From the NCBI RefSeq assembly GCF_001747895.1, contig NZ_LNNB01000011.1, positions 1-33,837 on the forward strand: DNA of 33,837 nucleotides, in the 5' to 3' direction. Position 1 is the first letter of the stretch; every line of letters begins with the position of its first letter. The position numbers and the translations under genes are program-made. Of the stretch, positions 14,837-22,599 are shown piece by piece. Source of the stretch: Staphylococcus equorum (GTDB taxonomy: Bacteria; Bacillota; Bacilli; Staphylococcales; Staphylococcaceae). The notes beneath the pieces were generated by a model. It saw only the letters and a program-made list of their open reading frames with translations. It did not search any database and was not told the DNA's origin.

Positions 14837-14865
14837 ACTTAACATAATTAACTATTATGGGAAGT
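14837..14865 (-). other. dif-like (XerC/XerD) site 3
   Basis: On the minus strand it reads ACTTCCCATAA, TAGTTAA, TTATGTTAAGT, which is close to a Firmicutes dif except for a 7-base centre. A TTGTATATTATATACAA dyad follows at 14869-14885. It separates the hydrolase cassette from the caspase gene. Confidence 0.52.
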
Positions 14866-14905
14866 TATTTTGTATATTATATACAATTTATATTTTAAAT
14901 TGAGG

Positions 14906-15877
14906 CTAAATTCTTTTTTTTATGGCTAACTTCCTATAGTGTTCTCCTAATAATGTTAACTTGCATGATTTGCTTTCCATAGCTGCATTCCACATATGTT
15001 TCGCATCAACTGGCTCTAATAAGCCACATCTATTATATTGCTGGAGAATTGCAAAAATTTCCGTATTCTCCTTTTCAGGAGATGGCATTCCTTCATCTCT
15101 TCCTTTTTCTTCTGGCTCATATGTTGGGTTTAAGGGGTATTCATATCCATACCTTGGGAATAATTCACTTATTCTTCTTAAATTATTTGTAGCTATTTTT
15201 GGAGAAACTTGTCTTAAAGATACAAATTGCTTTATATTTGTTTTAAAGATAGGCCTTTGTTCCCATACTCCTAAAGACTGATCTATATGTGAATAAACAC
15301 TACCCGGTGTAATTTCCCCTTTAAGGTTAGATGCACTACCATTTAAAGCATCAACAAATAAATTTGTAAAAACACCACCACTTTCGTCTTCCGTTGCATA
15401 TTGATCTTTAGAAGAAGCAGTCAGAATAGTAACACCTTCTTTTAAAGTAGCCATCTCATCCCCAACTCTATCGCCTAATTGTCCTGAATGACAACTATCT
15501 AGTATAATAATCCTATTTTTAGATGGGGATTTATTAGCAAACGTTAATATGTCGGATAATGCCAGCCCCTCGTCTCCGTAGTTACTATCACTAGCTATGA
15601 TGTAACCTCCAGCATTATCTATGTATCCGTGACCTGCAAAATAAAATAAAGCAATATCTAAGTCTTTTTTGAATAATTCTTCCACGTTATCTTTCAAACA
15701 TCGTCTATTTATAGCAGATTTTATACTGGTAGCAGTTAGTAAGTTACACTCAAAATTCGGACTTCCATCTCCATCACTTCCTAAAACTTCCATTACGTTA
15801 TTTGCATCATTTACACACCCAGATAAAGAATTAACTTCTTTATAATAATCTATACCAACAATTAATGCACCTTTCAT
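14906..15877 (-). CDS. Caspase-like protease (peptidase C14), likely Thoeris effector
   Basis: This 323-residue protein begins with a caspase/metacaspase domain (about residues 1-225): GALIVGIDYY, then the catalytic histidine in YFAGHG (H83), then the catalytic cysteine in LDSCHSG (C129). The C-terminal part (about 230-323) is a separate region ending in a stretch with SKSCKLTLLGEHYRKLA, a type of tail seen in effector proteins and possibly a ligand-sensing part. The gene starts 15 bases after the TIR gene on the same strand, with AGGGGG as ribosome binding site, so the two form an operon. A TIR enzyme plus caspase-like effector is the make-up of type IV Thoeris. There a NAD-derived signal activates the protease and stops infected cells. 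The target proteins are unknown. Confidence 0.85.
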   Translation of the reverse strand: MKGALIVGIDYYKEVNSLSGCVNDANNVMEVLGSDGDGSPNFECNLLTATSIKSAINRRCLKDNVEELFKKDLDIALFYFAGHGYIDNAGGYIIASDSNYGDEGLALSDILTFANKSPSKNRIIILDSCHSGQLGDRVGDEMATLKEGVTILTASSKDQYATEDESGGVFTNLFVDALNGSASNLKGEITPGSVYSHIDQSLGVWEQRPIFKTNIKQFVSLRQVSPKIATNNLRRISELFPRYGYEYPLNPTYEPEEKGRDEGMPSPEKENTEIFAILQQYNRCGLLEPVDAKHMWNAAMESKSCKLTLLGEHYRKLAIKKRI

Positions 15878-15892
15878 AAACGCGCCCCCTTT

Positions 15893-16258
15893 TTATATAT
15901 TATCTATGAATTTAGAAATATTTTCCCAACTCCAAGTTTTGGTATATACCCTATCAATATTTGTTCTATCATCAGCATAAGCCCAAATTCCCAATATTTT
16001 TTTATTATTATTTTTCGAACATAAGATTTCCCATTTTTGACCGTTAGATTTCAAAGAGTTTTTGCTTACTAAAACTACTACTCCATCCGATTTTTTTATT
16101 CTGGTTTCTACATGCTTTTTCCAATCGCTATCATAAGGTTCTTTCACAGACATATCGACATATTCAAATGACGAATTTGTATTTAAAGATTGCCCTTTTA
16201 AAAAATCTCTTTGCCGTTCATCTTCCATTGCAAATGCTATAAAAATTGTTTTTTTCAT
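15893..16258 (-). CDS. TIR-like domain protein (ThsB-like signal synthase)
   Basis: This 121-residue protein is a single TIR-like domain of the short ThsB/MTH538 kind. The first strand is KKTIFIAFAMED. SDGVVVLVSKNS (about 57-68) is a central strand. The expected catalytic glutamate lies in QKWEILC (E77). Such proteins make cyclic ADP-ribose-type signals from NAD on phage infection. It is the first gene of a two-gene operon with the caspase-like protease, the order expected for sensor and effector. The ribosome binding site AAGGAGAG is well spaced from the ATG. I place it with Thoeris by domain and neighbour, not by direct similarity search. Confidence 0.82.
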   Translation of the reverse strand: MKKTIFIAFAMEDERQRDFLKGQSLNTNSSFEYVDMSVKEPYDSDWKKHVETRIKKSDGVVVLVSKNSLKSNGQKWEILCSKNNNKKILGIWAYADDRTNIDRVYTKTWSWENISKFIDNI

Positions 16259-16280
16259 TTTCTCATACTCTCCTTAAATT

Positions 16281-16312
16281 TTAACAAGCTTATCATATAA
16301 GTAGCTTGTTAA
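16281..16312. promoter_or_regulatory. Inverted repeat in the leader of the TIR gene (copy A)
   Basis: TTAACAAGCT (16281-16290) and AGCTTGTTAA (16303-16312) form a perfect 10-bp dyad, 23 bases upstream of the TIR start codon. It may be an operator that keeps the defence operon silent, or a leader hairpin. Confidence 0.45.
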
Positions 16313-16373
16313 GATAGCGAACTATTTATTTTTTTGATTTTTTAATACTAAAAAATCTTTGACTAAAATTTTA

Positions 16374-16748
16374 TTATTCTTTTTTTATTTGATGAATGGC
16401 TTGAATCAGTTCTCGATCACTTTGAACGTTATGTAAATTAATATAAAAACGATCATCTTCAATATAACTCGCAAATCGCTTAAACATGTTGGCGTAATAC
16501 GCATTAGCATTAGCATTAGCTTGAGCTTGTGATTTTAAATCTTCAACATCTTCATTCGTATCCATCGTCATTTGGCTCGAAGATATTTCAACAACCGTTG
16601 GTTTAATCCGATTCCCTAAGGCAACTAATCGCGTATAAGCTGTGGGATTTAAATTTCTAATTTCAGCTAATTGTTTAACTTTTTCATACTCGCTTTCCGT
16701 TAAATTAATATTAATCGTTTTGGCTTTCTTTTGTTCTTGACTTGGCAT
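16374..16748 (-). CDS. Second MobC-like ribbon-helix-helix protein
   Basis: This 124-residue protein starts MPSQEQKKAKTININLTESEYEKV-like. The ribbon-helix-helix segment (about residues 9-40) shares the ESEYEK pattern with MobC encoded on the other side of oriT. The middle has an alanine/asparagine-rich run (QAQANANANAYYA). The C-terminal half lacks the MobC stretch LSKLGANVNQIAKY. An upstream TTG at 16781 is open, but AAAGGTGG fits the ATG at 16748. It transcribes away from oriT, and the dyads upstream (16777-16805, 16848-16861) are likely its binding sites. It is probably a regulator or an extra relaxosome protein; I cannot decide which. Confidence 0.7.
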   Translation of the reverse strand: MPSQEQKKAKTININLTESEYEKVKQLAEIRNLNPTAYTRLVALGNRIKPTVVEISSSQMTMDTNEDVEDLKSQAQANANANAYYANMFKRFASYIEDDRFYINLHNVQSDRELIQAIHQIKKE

Positions 16749-16776
16749 TTTGATTCCACCTTTAACTAAGTAAATA

Positions 16777-16861
16777 CTCAATCAAATAATATAGTTTGAT
16801 ATGAGTGATTGCTTAGTTACTATTCTAACATAGGCGGAATGGTTTAGTGAGTAATTACTCA
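16777..16861. promoter_or_regulatory. Dyads between the ribbon-helix-helix gene and oriT (copy A)
   Basis: An imperfect inverted repeat (CTCAATCAAA at 16779-16788 against TTTGATATGAG at 16795-16805) and a perfect 14-bp palindrome TGAGTAATTACTCA (16848-16861) share the GAGT-type motif. A further GAGT occurs at 16803-16806. This looks like an operator region for the neighbouring ribbon-helix-helix protein. Confidence 0.55.
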
Positions 16862-16864
16862 TGA

Positions 16865-16892
16865 TTCAACGCGCACATTTTTGCGCGTTGAA
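16865..16892. other. GC-rich hairpin near oriT (copy A)
   Basis: TTCAACGCGCA and TGCGCGTTGAA form a perfect 11-bp stem with loop CATTTT. It is far more GC-rich than its surroundings. Copy B ends inside this hairpin. It may be an oriT-flanking structure or a terminator. Confidence 0.75.
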
Positions 16893-16948
16893 CTAAACAA
16901 ATACTCATAGGTATTTGCTATTTTTTCGTAGAAAAAAACATAAAGGGT

Positions 16949-17027
16949 TTGGGATATAATCCCAACAAGCAGTATATACAGTCACGAAGTGGCTAGAATA
17001 TACGACGCTTGCCAAACCACATTATAC
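16949..17027 (+). other. oriT: oriT of the pC221/pS194 type (complete, at the copy junction)
   Basis: Here the full region is visible. A hairpin TTGGGAT/ATCCCAA (16949-16965) spans the copy A/B junction. It is followed by the imperfect inverted repeat (arms 16972-16985 and 16989-17003) and the nick-region segment CGACGCTTGCCAAACC (17003-17018) upstream of mobC. Confidence 0.78.
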
Positions 17028-17028
17028 C

Positions 17029-17055
17029 TTGAAATTTTGTTGATTATCCTATAAT
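17029..17055 (+). promoter_or_regulatory. Putative mob operon promoter (copy B)
   Basis: TTGAAA (17029-17034) and TATAAT (17050-17055) with a 15-base spacer, between oriT and mobC. Confidence 0.55.
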
Positions 17056-17103
17056 CTGCAAATATAGAAAGTTATAAATTTCGAAGAAACGTGGTGGGAT
17101 TAA

Positions 17104-17487
17104 ATGAGTGAACATGATAACAATTTGGATAGCGATGCGTCTGTTGGGAAAAACCAAAAACCCAACCGCAAAGAGCCAAAACAAATTAGTTTCAGAGTGA
17201 GCGAATCCGAATATGAAAAGTTAAGGTCATCAGCCGAAACTTTGAATATGAGTGTGCCAAATTTTGTTAAAAAGAAGGCACATGGGAGTCGATTGGTAGC
17301 GCCCAAATTGGACAAAGAGACGCGACAATCGATGGCCAAAGATTTAAGTAAGTTAGGGGCAAATGTGAATCAGATTGCTAAATACTGTAATCAACATAAA
17401 AATGAAACGCCTCATTATCATGCGATGGATCGAAATATTCAAGAAGTACGTGAAAGGTTGGATCAAATATGGAAAAACTTAAATTAG
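17104..17487 (+). CDS. mobC: MobC relaxosome accessory protein (copy B)
   Basis: The 127-residue product is identical to that of the gene at 152. It has an N-terminal ribbon-helix-helix (QISFRVSESEYEKL) and the C-terminal MobC stretch LSKLGANVNQIAKY. It assists MobA at oriT, which lies directly upstream, complete in this copy. GGTGGG serves as ribosome binding site. Its end overlaps mobD by 19 bases. Confidence 0.93.
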   Translation: MSEHDNNLDSDASVGKNQKPNRKEPKQISFRVSESEYEKLRSSAETLNMSVPNFVKKKAHGSRLVAPKLDKETRQSMAKDLSKLGANVNQIAKYCNQHKNETPHYHAMDRNIQEVRERLDQIWKNLN

Positions 17488-17654
17488 TTTCTTATGTTTT
17501 TATGATCATCTTTACACTTATAACGATTGCGACATCAATCTTTTTAATCATTTCCGGTAATTATATAATGCCTATTTTTATTACATTAATTTTAATTTTT
17601 GCTTGGTTAATCCTTTATACGCAAAGAAAAAGTGATGAACATGGCAACAACTAA
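17469..17654 (+). CDS. mobD: Small membrane protein of the mob cluster (MobD-like, copy B)
   Basis: The 61-residue protein with two membrane helices overlaps both mobC and mobA. It is identical to the gene at 517. The role is unknown; its place matches mobD in mobCDAB clusters. Confidence 0.7.
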   Translation: MEKLKLVSYVFMIIFTLITIATSIFLIISGNYIMPIFITLILIFAWLILYTQRKSDEHGNN

Positions 17655-18600
17655 ATTAGGAAACACTAAATCGGCAAGTAGGGCCATCAATTACGCAGAA
17701 AAACGAGCAGAAGAAAAAAGTGGTTTGAATTGCGATGTAGATTACGCTAAATCAGCTTTTAAAGCCACACGCGCTTTATATGGCAAAGAAGATGGGATTC
17801 AAGCACATACAGTGATTCAATCTTTCAAGCCCGGCGAAGTAACACCAGAACAATGTAATCAAATTGGTTTAGAATTAGCCGAGAAAATCGCCCCAAATCA
17901 TCAAGTCGCAGTTTATACACATACAGATAAAAACCATTACCACAATCATATTGTAATTAATTCAATTGACCTTGATACAGGTAATAAATATCAAAGTAAT
18001 AAAAAACAACGTGAACTGGTAAAACGAGAGAATGACAATATCTGTCATTCACATGGTTTATCAGTTCCAGAAAAGCAAAGGGAAACACGTTACACACAAG
18101 CTGAATATGAAATCGGAAAAGAAGCTCAAAAAGGGAATAAACCCATACCTTGGAAAGAACAAATCCGTATGGTTATAGATCAAACACAAGCAACGAATCA
18201 TGAAGAATTGAATCAAGATTTATTACAAAAAGGTATGAAAATTGAGCGTATCACTGAAAAAACGATTACTTACAAACATCTTGAAGAAGATAAAAAAGTA
18301 CGCGGTAGTAAACTAGGTGAGAAATATGATAAAGGGGGGTTAGAACATGGGTATGATGGACGAATTAAATCCAGAGAACAAGAAAATACTAGAGAAACTG
18401 GACCAGATAGAAAAGCAACTCAATCAGAATGGGACAACTTCGCAGACAACACCAGAAAACTTGAACACGATAGAAGAAGTTCTGAAGCAGCAAGACTTGC
18501 TCATGAGAAATCTATCCGAGATAAAGAAGAACGAGAAAGAGAGAGAGAACAGGCACAACGAACTTCTAAAAAGTCTAGAGGATTCGACCTCGAACTTTGA
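17641..18600 (+). CDS. mobA: MobA relaxase (copy B)
   Basis: The 319-residue MobP-type relaxase is identical to the gene at 689. Tyrosine 18 and the histidine motif HTDKNHYHNH (94-103) are present. The start at 17641 is preferred over in-frame starts 6 and 9 bases upstream because family members begin MATTKLG. The 3' part also encodes the start of mobB. Confidence 0.92.
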   Translation: MATTKLGNTKSASRAINYAEKRAEEKSGLNCDVDYAKSAFKATRALYGKEDGIQAHTVIQSFKPGEVTPEQCNQIGLELAEKIAPNHQVAVYTHTDKNHYHNHIVINSIDLDTGNKYQSNKKQRELVKRENDNICHSHGLSVPEKQRETRYTQAEYEIGKEAQKGNKPIPWKEQIRMVIDQTQATNHEELNQDLLQKGMKIERITEKTITYKHLEEDKKVRGSKLGEKYDKGGLEHGYDGRIKSREQENTRETGPDRKATQSEWDNFADNTRKLEHDRRSSEAARLAHEKSIRDKEEREREREQAQRTSKKSRGFDLEL

Positions 18601-19117
18601 TGAATCAACACATGCTACAAAAGATAATTTTATGAATGTGGCAAGAAGTTATTTAAGAAAATTAGATACAGACAACCAAGAACAAGACTTTAAAAAAGCC
18701 TTTGATGAAAAATTTAAAGATATAGATAAACAAGCAAGTGATTTATTTGAGCATTATAAAAAACATAATGACCAAGCCAGAAAAGAAACAATAGAATACA
18801 AAAAGGCGATTACGGATCGCTTAGATAAAAACGATACAATCGTTGAGAATTTAAATAAATCCTTAGATATTATGACAAAAGGCGTTGTATCTTTATTTTT
18901 TGTTGTGGCAATCATTGCTTTGGTTTCGTTGGTAACGGGACCAATTAGTAACTTTTTTGGCATTTCACAAGGCTACGACTTTATTAATCATGAAATAGCG
19001 ACAAAAGAAAGTATTTGGAGATATTTATGGGGTGTTTTATATGTTTTACCGTATGTTTTTTTCGGTTTTCTTATACATGGTGTTTTAAAAGCATTTAACG
19101 CCATAAGATGGAAATGA
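18347..19117 (+). CDS. mobB: MobB mobilization protein (copy B)
   Basis: The 256-residue coiled-coil protein has two C-terminal membrane helices. Its first 254 bases overlap mobA in another frame. It is identical to the gene at 1395. Confidence 0.9.
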   Translation: MGMMDELNPENKKILEKLDQIEKQLNQNGTTSQTTPENLNTIEEVLKQQDLLMRNLSEIKKNEKERENRHNELLKSLEDSTSNFDESTHATKDNFMNVARSYLRKLDTDNQEQDFKKAFDEKFKDIDKQASDLFEHYKKHNDQARKETIEYKKAITDRLDKNDTIVENLNKSLDIMTKGVVSLFFVVAIIALVSLVTGPISNFFGISQGYDFINHEIATKESIWRYLWGVLYVLPYVFFGFLIHGVLKAFNAIRWK

Positions 19118-19189
19118 GGTATAAAACATCATAAACAATAGTTATACTTCTAAATATCCCCTTAAAATTCAAAATAAAGGCAATTAAAA

Positions 19190-19218
19190 AGCCATCTCAA
19201 TATAAAATTGAAATGGCT
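19190..19218. terminator. Stem-loop after mobB (copy B)
   Basis: 12-bp arms with one mismatch, a weak terminator without a plus-strand T-run. A second stem-loop with 11-bp perfect arms follows at 19299-19328. Confidence 0.4.
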
Positions 19219-19453
19219 GAAATAAAGGATATGCGTTCTGAGTTAATAATATCTATAAAAAAGCCTACGTGAATTCCATTCTAATTTCAAATTAAAAAAC
19301 TACTATTAGTTTTCCTGCTAATAGTAGTCAGTATGAAATAAAGTGTTAAGTAGAATTAGTGCTAAATGTACTATACCTGAATATTAAAAGTTTAAACTTT
19401 TAAATTATATAATCTTTTAAGATCTTTTTGACAATGTTATAGGTAGTTATATT

Positions 19454-19680
19454 GTTGTGTACAAAAATGATTTAAATTTAATACCTTTATGTAATTTTAC
19501 ATGTGTTGAAATGAACTTATTTTTTCAATGTTTAACAAACTTAAAGAACAAGAAACACATAAATTAACTATACCTTTTGAGAATTTAAAAGAGCTATCTA
19601 ATTATGATCAAACTGCAAAAGAAAGATTTATTAATGATTTAAAAAAAGCCACTAGAAATTATTCTAGTGGCTTTTTTTAA
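19454..19680 (+). pseudogene. Decayed 5' end of a second Rep_3 gene (copy B)
   Basis: The frameshifted remnant (VVYKNDLNLIPL, then LKEQETHKLTIPFENLKEL in the next frame) matches the first 55 or so residues of Rep. It carries the same lesion as copy A, so the decay preceded the duplication. Confidence 0.82.
19641..19678. terminator. Bidirectional intrinsic terminator (copy B)
   Basis: Perfect stem AGCCACTAGA/TCTAGTGGCT flanked by A- and T-runs, at the end of the rep remnant. Confidence 0.8.
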
Positions 19681-20101
19681 ATCAAACTCTTATCTAATTA
19701 TAAAATTAAAAACAACTAAGATATGAAATTAATGGAAAAAATAAAGAAGTTAGGGATACTTCTATACGAGTATTATAACAAAGAAAATTGGACAAGCTAT
19801 ACTAAATTATACCTAAATATATATATAGTTAGTAAATTAATGCAAGAAATTAAAAAAACTACTGTTAATAAGCCTGTGCAAAGCTATAACAGTAGTTCGA
19901 AACACTTTTTGAAAATTTTTATGTTTAATTAAGAAGTGTTAGGAAGGAGTCCCAAATTAATTATAACAATAGTACATTATTTATGCATACAAATAGAATA
20001 ATTGTTTTAAATTAGTTAAATATAAAATTAAGTTTTGATGCCATGACAATTATTTGAATTTAAGTTCATTTTCAAACAAAAAACTAATAGTAGTTTCAGT
20101 C

Positions 20102-20255
20102 AAATGAAGTGTTAATTAGAGATAGCTCTACATCTATTAGACCTAAAAATATAAATTTTAAACATATTAAATTAAAAGTTTTTACTTTATATGGAATTTT
20201 AATCTCTTAAGTTTTTTACAATGTTATAGGTGCTTATTTTGTTGTGTATCAACGG
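20102..20255 (+). pseudogene. Shorter Rep_3 leader and start remnant (copy B)
   Basis: Diverged duplicate of the leader of the longer remnant, ending in a GTTGTGTATCAA start-like motif and a stop. The stretch 19681-20503 otherwise holds only hairpins and no supported gene. Confidence 0.55.
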
Positions 20256-20503
20256 TAACGGAATGAGCGTAGCGATATGAGTTCAAGAAGTTTTTTGATT
20301 TTACTTTTTTTCAAAAAAGTAAGAGTTTAGGTTTTTAAAATAAATATAAATTCCTTCAGAATTTATTCATTCTTGAAGTGGTTTTGAATTAGATTTTGAA
20401 ATGGGGCAAAATTGCCCTGAACTTTATATAATCTTTTTAAGAACTTTTTAAACCCTTTTTAGGGGGCCTTTTACCCTTACTGGGAGAAGGCCTTTCAGAC
20501 TTC

Positions 20504-20625
20504 AAGAGGGACATTTTATCACACCAAGAGGGACATTTTATCACACCAAGAGGGACATTTTATCACACCAAGAGGGACATTTTATCACACCAAGAGGGAC
20601 ATTTATATAAATGTCCCTCTTGGTG
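20504..20625 (+). repeat. Iteron array of the Rep_3 origin (copy B)
   Basis: 22-bp direct repeats start at 20504, 20526, 20548, 20570 and 20592. The last is fused to an inverted copy as a perfect 38-bp palindrome (20588-20625). It is the second replication origin of the tandem. Confidence 0.93.
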
Positions 20626-20672
20626 CTTGATTATTGTCTTTAAAAGTCCTATTATGAAATATAATAAATAAA

Positions 20673-20703
20673 AAAAGGGACTAACCGCTAATTAGTCCCT
20701 TTT
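20673..20703 (+). terminator. Hairpin between iterons and rep (copy B)
   Basis: Perfect 11-bp stem AAAAGGGACTA/TAGTCCCTTTT, 36 bases before the rep start. Confidence 0.6.
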
Positions 20704-20739
20704 GAAAAGTAATATATACTGTATAGGAGTGATTATAAC

Positions 20740-21600
20740 ATGACTGGAGAGACTGTTGTGTACCAAAACGCATTAAATTTAGTACCTTTACGAAAGTTTA
20801 CAAGTACAGAAATAGATTTATTTTTTGCTATGTGTAATAAACTAAAGGAAAAAGATTGTGAAACATTAACTTTAACTTTTGATGAACTAAAAGAATTAAG
20901 TTCTTACAATCCAGATATAAGGCATATGAATAAATTTGTAACTGATTTACAACACGTTTATAGTAAAATGCTAAATATTAATTACACAATTCGTACTGAT
21001 AATAAAATCACAAGCTTTGTTTTATTTTATAAATATGAAATAGACTTAAACGAAAAAACATTACAAGTATCTACAGCACCAGACTTAAAACACATCTTGA
21101 ATGAATTAACTGGAAACTTTACTAAATTTGAACTTCAAGAAATGACACAGCTCAAATCAACGTATTCTAAAAACATGTTTAGACTATTAAAACAATATAA
21201 GCATACAGGATATTTCAAAATACAAATTGATGATTTCAGAGAACGCTTAGATGTTCCTAAATCTTATAAAATGAATGATATTAATAAACGGGTGCTTAAC
21301 CCCATTATTAAAGAATTGGGCTTTATATTTAAAGACTTAAATATAACTAAAATTTCTGCTAAGAAAAGCCGTAAAATTGAGTCGTTAGAATTTACTTTCG
21401 AACCTGAGAAACGCATTCATTCAAAACGACAACCTGAAATGTCGAACGTAGGTAAGAACAATCAAAATATAAATCGTGAGATGACGCCAGAATGGTTAGA
21501 AAATAAAAAGTATGAACCCATCAAACCAAAAACAACTGAATTTACAGAAGAACAACAAAAGGCGTTTCTAGAAAAAATGAATAGAATTGAAAAATTGTAA
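20740..21600 (+). CDS. rep: Rep_3-family replication initiator (copy B)
   Basis: The 286-residue initiator is identical to the gene at 3788, with two winged-helix domains and iterons directly upstream. Two intact rep genes and origins in one molecule would be expected only of a plasmid dimer. Confidence 0.93.
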   Translation: MTGETVVYQNALNLVPLRKFTSTEIDLFFAMCNKLKEKDCETLTLTFDELKELSSYNPDIRHMNKFVTDLQHVYSKMLNINYTIRTDNKITSFVLFYKYEIDLNEKTLQVSTAPDLKHILNELTGNFTKFELQEMTQLKSTYSKNMFRLLKQYKHTGYFKIQIDDFRERLDVPKSYKMNDINKRVLNPIIKELGFIFKDLNITKISAKKSRKIESLEFTFEPEKRIHSKRQPEMSNVGKNNQNINREMTPEWLENKKYEPIKPKTTEFTEEQQKAFLEKMNRIEKL

Positions 21601-21617
21601 GTTTAAGAACTAACACA

Positions 21618-21678
21618 AACACTCATAAATATTACCCAACACTTTCTATAAAAGTGTTGGGTAATATTTATGAGTGTT
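21618..21678. repeat. 28-bp perfect inverted repeat downstream of rep (copy B)
   Basis: Arms 21618-21645 and 21651-21678 with a 5-base loop and no T-run. Confidence 0.85.
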
Positions 21679-21722
21679 AAAAAAATGACGATAAAATCGA
21701 TAAAAACGTTGATTAAATTTAT

Positions 21723-21762
21723 CGGTAAATACCAGTAAATTATGGTAAATTAGCGGTAAGCA
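21723..21762 (+). promoter_or_regulatory. Row of 10-bp GGTAAAT repeats (copy B)
   Basis: Four helical-phase repeats directly before the HTH/coiled-coil gene; a probable operator or centromere. Confidence 0.6.
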
Positions 21763-21771
21763 GGTGATAAA

Positions 21772-22287
21772 ATGAAAAGTTTTAAAAAAGCATCTGAAGA
21801 ACTCCAAATTACTAAACAAACTTTAACTTCTTGGATAGAAGAAATAAATGAAAGTCATAATATAATTTGGAAAAACAAAACAAGATATTTAGATGAGATA
21901 GTAATCAATAAATTAAAGCAACATAAAAATATTGAAAATAAAAACACTTCTTCTTCAGAAAAAGATAATACAGATCTGTTGGAAATTTTACAAAAAGAAA
22001 ATGATTTACTTGTTAAACAACTTTCAATGAAAGATGAACAAATTAACAATTTAACAAGACTCATAGATCAACAACAACAATTAACTATAAGTGATAAAAA
22101 AGACCGTGAAGAATTAAAATACGAACTAAAAATTGCGTTAAACCAATTAGAATATAGCGAAAAAACAAGTGATTATTATGAATTTGAAGAGAATGAAAGG
22201 CAAGATAGTTCACATCATGAATATAAAGATATTCAGAATACACAAACTCACAAAAAGAGTCTTTGGAGATATTTATTTGGTAAATAG
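21772..22287 (+). CDS. HTH/coiled-coil plasmid maintenance protein (copy B)
   Basis: The 171-residue protein is identical to the gene at 4820: N-terminal helix-turn-helix, central coiled coil, C-terminal SLWRYLFGK. It is a candidate single-protein partition factor of the pSK1 Par kind or a replication accessory protein. Confidence 0.68.
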   Translation: MKSFKKASEELQITKQTLTSWIEEINESHNIIWKNKTRYLDEIVINKLKQHKNIENKNTSSSEKDNTDLLEILQKENDLLVKQLSMKDEQINNLTRLIDQQQQLTISDKKDREELKYELKIALNQLEYSEKTSDYYEFEENERQDSSHHEYKDIQNTQTHKKSLWRYLFGK

Positions 22288-22332
22288 TAAGAAATAAATC
22301 TAAATAGGGAACGATTCAAAGATATAAACAAA

Positions 22333-22369
22333 AAAGTACCTATCACAAGAAACTCGTAATAGGTACTTT
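22333..22369. terminator. Terminator after the HTH gene (copy B)
   Basis: Stem AAAGTACCTAT/ATAGGTACTTT. Confidence 0.65.
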
Positions 22370-22526
22370 CTATTGAAGTATAAGAAGGAGCTTAAAAATA
22401 TAATATAGCCCTTAAATTTCGCTAATTATTCACTGAATAAAGATACAAAAACAACATGTATGAAAACACATGAAAACGTGTTAAATCAACGATGTATAAA
22501 ACGTGTATAAACGATCATAAATCAAA

Positions 22527-22564
22527 AAAGGCCGAAACACTGTTAAATCAGTGTTTCGGCCTTT
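22527..22564. terminator. Strong bidirectional terminator (copy B)
   Basis: 16-bp perfect arms with loop TTAAAT, next to dif-like site 1. Confidence 0.85.
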
Positions 22565-22570
22565 GTGTTT

Positions 22571-22599
22571 AGTTAACATAATTACTTATTATAGGTTGT
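22571..22599 (-). other. dif-like site 1 (copy B)
   Basis: ACAACCTATAA, 7 bases, TTATGTTAACT on the minus strand, followed by a TGTACACTATATACA dyad. Confidence 0.5.

Larger units (their letters stand above)
1..16952. repeat. Plasmid unit, copy A (complete 16,952-bp monomer)
   Basis: The sequence from base 1 recurs from base 16953 with no change of spacing through to the end of the window. All coding regions, the tRNA, the iterons and the hairpins reappear at +16,952. The break point lies inside an oriT-proximal hairpin, so it is an arbitrary linearization point of a circle and not a biological boundary. I compared blocks by eye, not every base. Confidence 0.97.

Noticed and set aside
14961..15281. 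Plus-strand open frame of 106 codons within the caspase gene
   Set aside because: It lies opposite the C-terminal coding region of the protease and has no start signal.
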